Source: Clostridium sp. AM49-4BH
GTDB lineage: Bacteria > Bacillota > Clostridia > Lachnospirales > Lachnospiraceae
DNA length: 27,899 nucleotides
Direction: 5' to 3'
Assembly (NCBI RefSeq): GCF_003478335.1
Contig: NZ_QUFB01000039.1
Span: 1 to 27,899 of the forward strand
In this document: positions 24,548 through 27,899 of the stretch, in pieces
How the letters are laid out: each line of letters opens with the position of its first letter
How positions within the stretch are numbered: position 1 is the stretch's first letter
The notes under the pieces: generated by a model
The model's database searches: none
What the model was told of the DNA's origin: nothing
The model's input: only the letters and a program-made list of their open reading frames with translations
Position numbers and translations under genes: made by a program

Positions 24548-25555
24548 ATGAAGACAAAACAAATGGTTGGTATTTTGGTGACAGGTGCAGTGATCATTGC
24601 TGTAGGTGTGACCGGTGTAGTTTCAAATATTGTGAAGAGCAAGTTTACACAAAGTAAGAAGAGTGATGTGTCAAGCGTGGTGAACAATCTGATGGGAGAA
24701 GCTTCGGTGTCTTTGCCAACGGAAGATTTCATCGGTGTGATCAATATTGAGGGCGAGATTGGGCCGACAGAGACAAATGCTTGGAAGGCAAGCACAGGTT
24801 ACAATCATGATCTGTACATGAAATACATTGACAAAATGATTAAGAGCAGCAGCAACAAAGGGATCATGCTTTATGTAGATAGTCCGGGAGGAACGGTATA
24901 CGAGAGTGATGAGTTGTATTTGAAGCTGGAAGAATATAAGGAGAAAACAAAGCGGCCGATCTGGGCATATTTTGCGCAGGAGGCGTGCTCCGGTGGATAT
25001 TATATTTCCATGGCAGCAGATACGATTTATGCAAACCGCAATTGCTGGACCGGATCGATCGGTGTCATTGTATCACTGACGAATTACAAAGGTCTTTATG
25101 ATAAGTTGGGGATCAAGGAAATTGACATTACCAGTGGACCTAATAAAGCAATGGGATCCGGTGGATTGGATATGACGAACGAGCAGAAACAGATCATGCA
25201 GGGATTAGTGGATGAAGCGTATGATCAGTTCGTAAGCATTGTCAGTGAAGGTCGTGGCATAAACGATGCTGATGTGCGCAAGATTGCGGATGGACGCATT
25301 TACACTGCGAAACAGGCGAAGGAAAATGGTCTGGTCGACGAGGTTGGTTCTTATGAAGAGGAGAAGCAGGATTTTATTCAGACGAATGATTTCGACAAGA
25401 ACATTACGTTTTATGAGCCGGATAACGATATGAATTCGTTGGTAAGCAGTCTGTTCCAGGCAGCCGAAGACGTAACACCAAAGTCTGATGCACAGATCGT
25501 GAAAGACATGATCGACACAAAAGGAAAAGGAGTGCTGAAATATTATGCAGAATAA
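24548..25555 (+). CDS. sppA: Signal peptide peptidase SppA
   Basis: A 335-residue membrane-anchored serine protease (S49 family) of the short Gram-positive type. It has one N-terminal membrane helix (about 7-28), VDSPGGTVYESDELY, nucleophile S148 in ACSGGYY and the general base K200 in SGPNK; these match the Ser/Lys dyad S147/K199 known for B. subtilis SppA. It degrades signal peptides and membrane peptides outside the membrane. GAAAGGAAA at 24534-24542 serves the ATG. The 3' end overlaps the RDD gene by 11 bp, so the two are coupled, as sppA and RDD-family genes also are in Bacillus (sppA-yteJ). Confidence 0.96.
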   Translation: MKTKQMVGILVTGAVIIAVGVTGVVSNIVKSKFTQSKKSDVSSVVNNLMGEASVSLPTEDFIGVINIEGEIGPTETNAWKASTGYNHDLYMKYIDKMIKSSSNKGIMLYVDSPGGTVYESDELYLKLEEYKEKTKRPIWAYFAQEACSGGYYISMAADTIYANRNCWTGSIGVIVSLTNYKGLYDKLGIKEIDITSGPNKAMGSGGLDMTNEQKQIMQGLVDEAYDQFVSIVSEGRGINDADVRKIADGRIYTAKQAKENGLVDEVGSYEEEKQDFIQTNDFDKNITFYEPDNDMNSLVSSLFQAAEDVTPKSDAQIVKDMIDTKGKGVLKYYAE

Positions 25556-26105
25556 TACGGAGAATCAGGTATATGCCGGATTTTTCGTACGTCTGGCAGC
25601 TTATATCATTGATTGGATCATCGTAGGATGCGTATTGCTCGTCGTTAAGTTCCCGTTATGGATCGCGACAGTAGCAAGTCCGGACAATTTTATCGTGAAA
25701 GATTTTATTTTTTCATATTCGGTCAAGGATATTGTACTATATCTGCTCGGTGTGTTGTATTTTATCCTGCTCACCTATTTCACAGGAGCAACATTGGGAA
25801 AACGTGCAATGCGTTTGCGGGTTGTCAGCAGTGAGCAGCGCAAGATGACATTATTCGAGGTGGCTTATCGGGAGACGGTTGGAAGATTTCTGTCTAAGAT
25901 CATTATCTTTATCGGGTATTTTATGATCGGACCGGATCGCGAAAAACGTGCACTGCATGATCGGCTGGCGGATACGAGAGTCGTATATTACCATGTTCGT
26001 GAGGTCGAGATCCCGCCAACGGTTGTTTATCGCGAAAGCGCACCGATCTACTCCAATGGTCCGATGCAGGGTCAGATGGTCAATGAGCAAAAATCTGATT
26101 TTTGA
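25545..26105 (+). CDS. RDD family membrane protein
   Basis: A 186-residue membrane protein with the RDD signature: FVRLAAYIIDWIIVG (Arg and Asp in the first helix), a second helix VLYLLGVLYFILLTYF, then TGATLGKRAMRLRVV and a third hydrophobic stretch (SKIIIFIGYFMIGP) before DREKRALHDRLADTRVVY. RDD proteins are little characterised; some act in ion transport, and B. subtilis YteJ, the neighbour of SppA, affects lantibiotic resistance through SppA. AAGGAG at 25527-25532 lies inside sppA. Confidence 0.9.
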   Translation: MQNNTENQVYAGFFVRLAAYIIDWIIVGCVLLVVKFPLWIATVASPDNFIVKDFIFSYSVKDIVLYLLGVLYFILLTYFTGATLGKRAMRLRVVSSEQRKMTLFEVAYRETVGRFLSKIIIFIGYFMIGPDREKRALHDRLADTRVVYYHVREVEIPPTVVYRESAPIYSNGPMQGQMVNEQKSDF

Positions 26106-26128
26106 AATTAAAAATTGAGTTAATAACA

Positions 26129-26164
26129 GAAAGAAGCTATCGCTCATTTGCGATAGCTTCTTTC
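26129..26164 (+). terminator. Terminator of the sppA-RDD unit
   Basis: A perfect 15-bp stem (26129-26143 with 26150-26164) closes a TCATTT loop. T residues are within the 3' arm rather than in a long tail. It may act in both directions. Confidence 0.8.
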
Positions 26165-26205
26165 GTATATTTTCCTGCATATTGGCAACACTAGCAATAG
26201 AAAGT

Positions 26206-26757
26206 CAAAGTTGCACAACCTGCGATAGTGACTATTCCCATAATACTTTATTATGTGTCATGATAAGCAAATGTTTTGTAGCCAATACACTAACTTGTTC
26301 TGCTGCAAGAGAACTAAGACAATTGCTGCAGTTGCAAGTTTTTGCTGTGATTTCTTGTTTTGTAATGTCTCTGATGAATACATGCCTGTAGGAGTGTTTG
26401 AGATGTCCCGTTTTAGCAAGGTATCATCCATTTTTGGACGGGACGCTTTCGCTACGATGCGCTACGTCACGTTACTTAATGTCTCTGAAATACGAGACAT
26501 AAGTAACGACGAGCGCAAAGTCCCTTTCTAAAATGATGATTACCTTGCTTGCGGGACTTCGAGTTCTCTGCAAGGCATGTAAATCATACATCAGAGACGA
26601 CAAAACTTAGAAATCACTGTAAAAACAAATTGCACCAAGCAATTGCTATAGTTCTCTTACAGCAGAATTCGCAGCACAAAGGCTGCAAAACAATACATTA
26701 AAATACGCACATAATAAAGTATTATGGGAATGCGCAGATTTCGGTTGTGGAAGTTTG
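26206..26757 (+). repeat. Fold-back repeat, copy 2 (complete giant inverted repeat)
   Basis: This element of about 550 bp is an imperfect inverted repeat along nearly its whole length. Paired blocks from outside in: 26206-26220 with 26743-26757; 26234-26257 with 26708-26731 (24 bp, perfect); 26298-26316 with 26649-26667 (18 of 19); a looser match around 26319-26363 with 26599-26645; 26367-26376 with 26589-26598 (perfect); and the centre 26470-26485 with 26494-26508 around TGAAATAC. Bases 26421-26529 are identical to copy 3 wherever both are visible. No transposase gene or clear target duplication is seen. Together with the short flanks this accounts for the 714-bp gap between genes. Confidence 0.9.
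26403..26531 (+). CDS. Possible 42-residue ORF in the repeat core
   Basis: ATG 26403 opens a 42-codon frame (MSRFSKVSSIFGRDAF..., ending DERKVPF) to a TAA at 26529-26531, with AGGAG at 26390-26394 and 8-bp spacing. The frame is open in all three copies as far as they are visible, and the two core differences (cgt/cgg and aag/aaa) are synonymous. The protein resembles no family I know, and because the DNA is also a hairpin, conservation may belong to the RNA or DNA rather than a peptide. A longer in-frame reading starts at 26253. Confidence 0.25.
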   Translation: MSRFSKVSSIFGRDAFATMRYVTLLNVSEIRDISNDERKVPF

Positions 26758-26775
26758 GAAAATAAAGCGGCAAAG

Positions 26776-26796
26776 ACTACAGAGAGGTGCTGTAGT
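26776..26796 (+). other. Leader hairpin before the SpoIIQ-like gene
   Basis: ACTACAG (26776-26782) and CTGTAGT (26790-26796) pair around AGAGGTG, 13 bp before the ribosome site at 26810. No recognisable promoter is seen between the repeat end and the gene. Confidence 0.35.
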
Positions 26797-26819
26797 TACA
26801 AGTCAGAATGGAGGAAAAG

Positions 26820-27632
26820 ATGTTTGAAGAGAAGGAATCCATGTGGAAGAAAAAAGGATTTTATGTATCGGTGTGTACTGCGTTAGTGTGCCTGTTGGCG
26901 ATCGGAACAACATACTATCGAATGAATAATGATCCGCAGGGTGGCGGCTTTATGAAAGCAGAGGTAGAGTCCTCAGAGGCGCCGGAAGACAGTATGCAGC
27001 CTGTGGGAAATTCTAAGGATCAGTCGATTGCAGACAAAAATAAGGCAACAATAGCACCGTCGATCCCAAGTGATACGCCACAGCCAAAGGCGACGAAAAA
27101 ACCGCAGAAAAACAATACCGCAAACAACGAAAAGACTGCAGCAAAGTCTGGTAGATCAAGAAAAGCAGCTGCTAAGGATACAACGGTAGCCTCCCAAAAA
27201 GACAAGAAGCACTTTGCCTTTAATGAAGAAAAGGGATTGAGCTGGCCGGTCAAAGGTAAGGTATTGATGAAGTTTAGCATGACAGATGCCGTATATTTTA
27301 AGACATTAGCACAGTATCGATGTAATCCGGCATTGATCATCGGCGGCAAAGTCGGACAGCACGTTAAAACCGCAGCGGCCGGTGAAGTCTTGTCGGTTAG
27401 TAAGAACGATGAAACAGGCAAAACCGTGACAATGAACATTGGCAATGGATACACGCTCACATATGGGCAGCTAAAGGCAGTATCCGTCAAAGAAGGCGAT
27501 GAATTAAAAGCGGGAGAAACCATTGGAAAACTTGCGGCACCAAGTACAGCGTATACGGAAGAAGGGTGTAATCTGTATTTTAAGGTAGAGCAGAATGGAA
27601 CAGCGGTTAATCCTCTTCTTCTATTAGATTAA
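26820..27632 (+). CDS. SpoIIQ-like degenerate LytM (M23) protein
   Basis: A 270-residue protein with an N-terminal membrane helix (about 13-31), a Pro/Lys/Thr-rich low-complexity link (40-130) and a C-terminal LytM/M23 fold (about 140-270: WPVKGKVLMKF...GQHVKTAAAGEVLSV...GNGYTLTYGQL...VKEGDELKAGETIGKL...NLYFKVEQNGTAVNPLLLL). The zinc ligands are gone: the expected HxGxD reads CNPALI (168-173) and the expected HLHFEV reads NLYFKV (251-256). It should therefore be a structural LytM protein. SpoIIQ, the forespore partner of SpoIIIAH, has this architecture, and the sporulation context fits, but a generic inactive M23 protein is possible. GGAGG at 26810-26814 selects ATG 26820. It is flanked by two copies of the fold-back repeat. 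Confidence 0.85.
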   Translation: MFEEKESMWKKKGFYVSVCTALVCLLAIGTTYYRMNNDPQGGGFMKAEVESSEAPEDSMQPVGNSKDQSIADKNKATIAPSIPSDTPQPKATKKPQKNNTANNEKTAAKSGRSRKAAAKDTTVASQKDKKHFAFNEEKGLSWPVKGKVLMKFSMTDAVYFKTLAQYRCNPALIIGGKVGQHVKTAAAGEVLSVSKNDETGKTVTMNIGNGYTLTYGQLKAVSVKEGDELKAGETIGKLAAPSTAYTEEGCNLYFKVEQNGTAVNPLLLLD

Positions 27633-27640
27633 TACAAAAC

Positions 27641-27667
27641 TCCATCATGCCTGTAAAGCATGGTGGA
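27641..27667 (+). terminator. Hairpin after the SpoIIQ-like gene
   Basis: TCCATCATGC (27641-27650) pairs with GCATGGTGGA (27658-27667), with one G-T pair, 8 bp after the stop. No T tract follows, so termination is uncertain. Confidence 0.5.
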
Positions 27668-27683
27668 TACATAATAATAAACT

Positions 27684-27899
27684 CAAACTTCCCATACCTC
27701 AAATCCTTCACAACCGCATATTGCTTATTATGTCAAGTCTCTGATGAATACATGCCCAAAGGATTGTCTGAGATGTCCCGGTTTAGCAAAGTATCATCCA
27801 TTTTTGGACGGGACGCTTTCGCTACGATGCGCTACGTCACGTTACTTAATGTCTCTGAAATACGAGACATAAGTAACGACGAGCGCAAAGTCCCTTTCA
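27684..27899 (+). repeat. Fold-back repeat, copy 3 (internal deletion, cut by window edge)
   Basis: Begins at CAAACTT (27684) like the left ends of copies 1 and 2. After TTATTATGT (27725-27733) it jumps straight to the gtctctgatg core, lacking about 110 bp of arm present in the other copies. From 27736 it matches the core of copy 2 through the centre hairpin, and the window ends at the last codons of the core ORF. Same orientation as copy 2. The gap before it (27633-27683) has only the hairpin noted. Confidence 0.88.

Noticed and set aside
26182..26391. 69-codon ORF in the outer arm of the fold-back repeat
   Set aside because: Cysteine-rich, no ribosome site, frame not kept in copies 1 or 3; best explained as chance within the repeat.
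26206..26757. Insertion sequence or retron at the fold-back repeat
   Set aside because: No transposase or reverse transcriptase gene is inside or beside any copy in this window.

Overview
The window looks like a chromosomal segment of an anaerobic, spore-forming Firmicute of the Clostridia, most likely a gut or rumen Lachnospiraceae. Three things point there. The sporulation block hup–rqcP–yabP–yabQ–divIC–spoIIE–tilS–hpt–ftsH keeps Bacillus/Clostridium order. The secreted proteins carry lysine-rich Ig-like or Bsp-like modules and a Thr/Lys/Ala/Pro linker, as in fibre-degrading Lachnospiraceae. Strong AGGAGG ribosome sites and GAAA-loop terminators are common. All confidently called genes lie on the + strand.

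Layout. (1) 1-441: a truncated copy of a fold-back repeat, a strong terminator and a consensus promoter. (2) 442-6402: a signalling cluster with a TIM-barrel isomerase-like protein, a GAF-GGDEF cyclase, a TIR domain fused to a YvyF-like zinc-ribbon module, a receiver-class III nucleotide cyclase, an unknown protein with a duplicated C-terminal module (broken by a frameshift), and a free Hpt protein. (3) 6480-17955: HU, RqcP, YabP/YabQ (apparent SigE promoter), a frameshifted secreted GH5 cellulase lying between yabQ and divIC, DivIC, then SpoIIE-TilS-Hpt-FtsH as one close-packed run behind a promoter with Spo0A-type architecture. (4) 18091-20670: a possible small RNA, cysS and a zinc-binding lipoprotein. 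(5) 20791-26164: a sigma-70 family factor with a membrane partner, a secreted L,D-transpeptidase, SppA and an RDD membrane protein. (6) 26206-27899: an intact ~550-bp fold-back repeat, a SpoIIQ-like degenerate LytM protein, and a third repeat copy that runs off the window.

The least ordinary structure is the repeat family. The copy at 26206-26757 is one giant imperfect inverted repeat whose arms pair over nearly their whole length, with an almost invariant centre holding a 42-codon ORF. One copy runs off each end of the window, as expected if the assembly broke in a multicopy element. Other leads are the TIR/YvyF fusion, the receiver-cyclase with a free Hpt, the duplicated module revealed by correcting the frameshift in gene 5, and the 21-bp-spacer spoIIE promoter.

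All assignments come from reading motifs in the sequence; no database or structure search was run.
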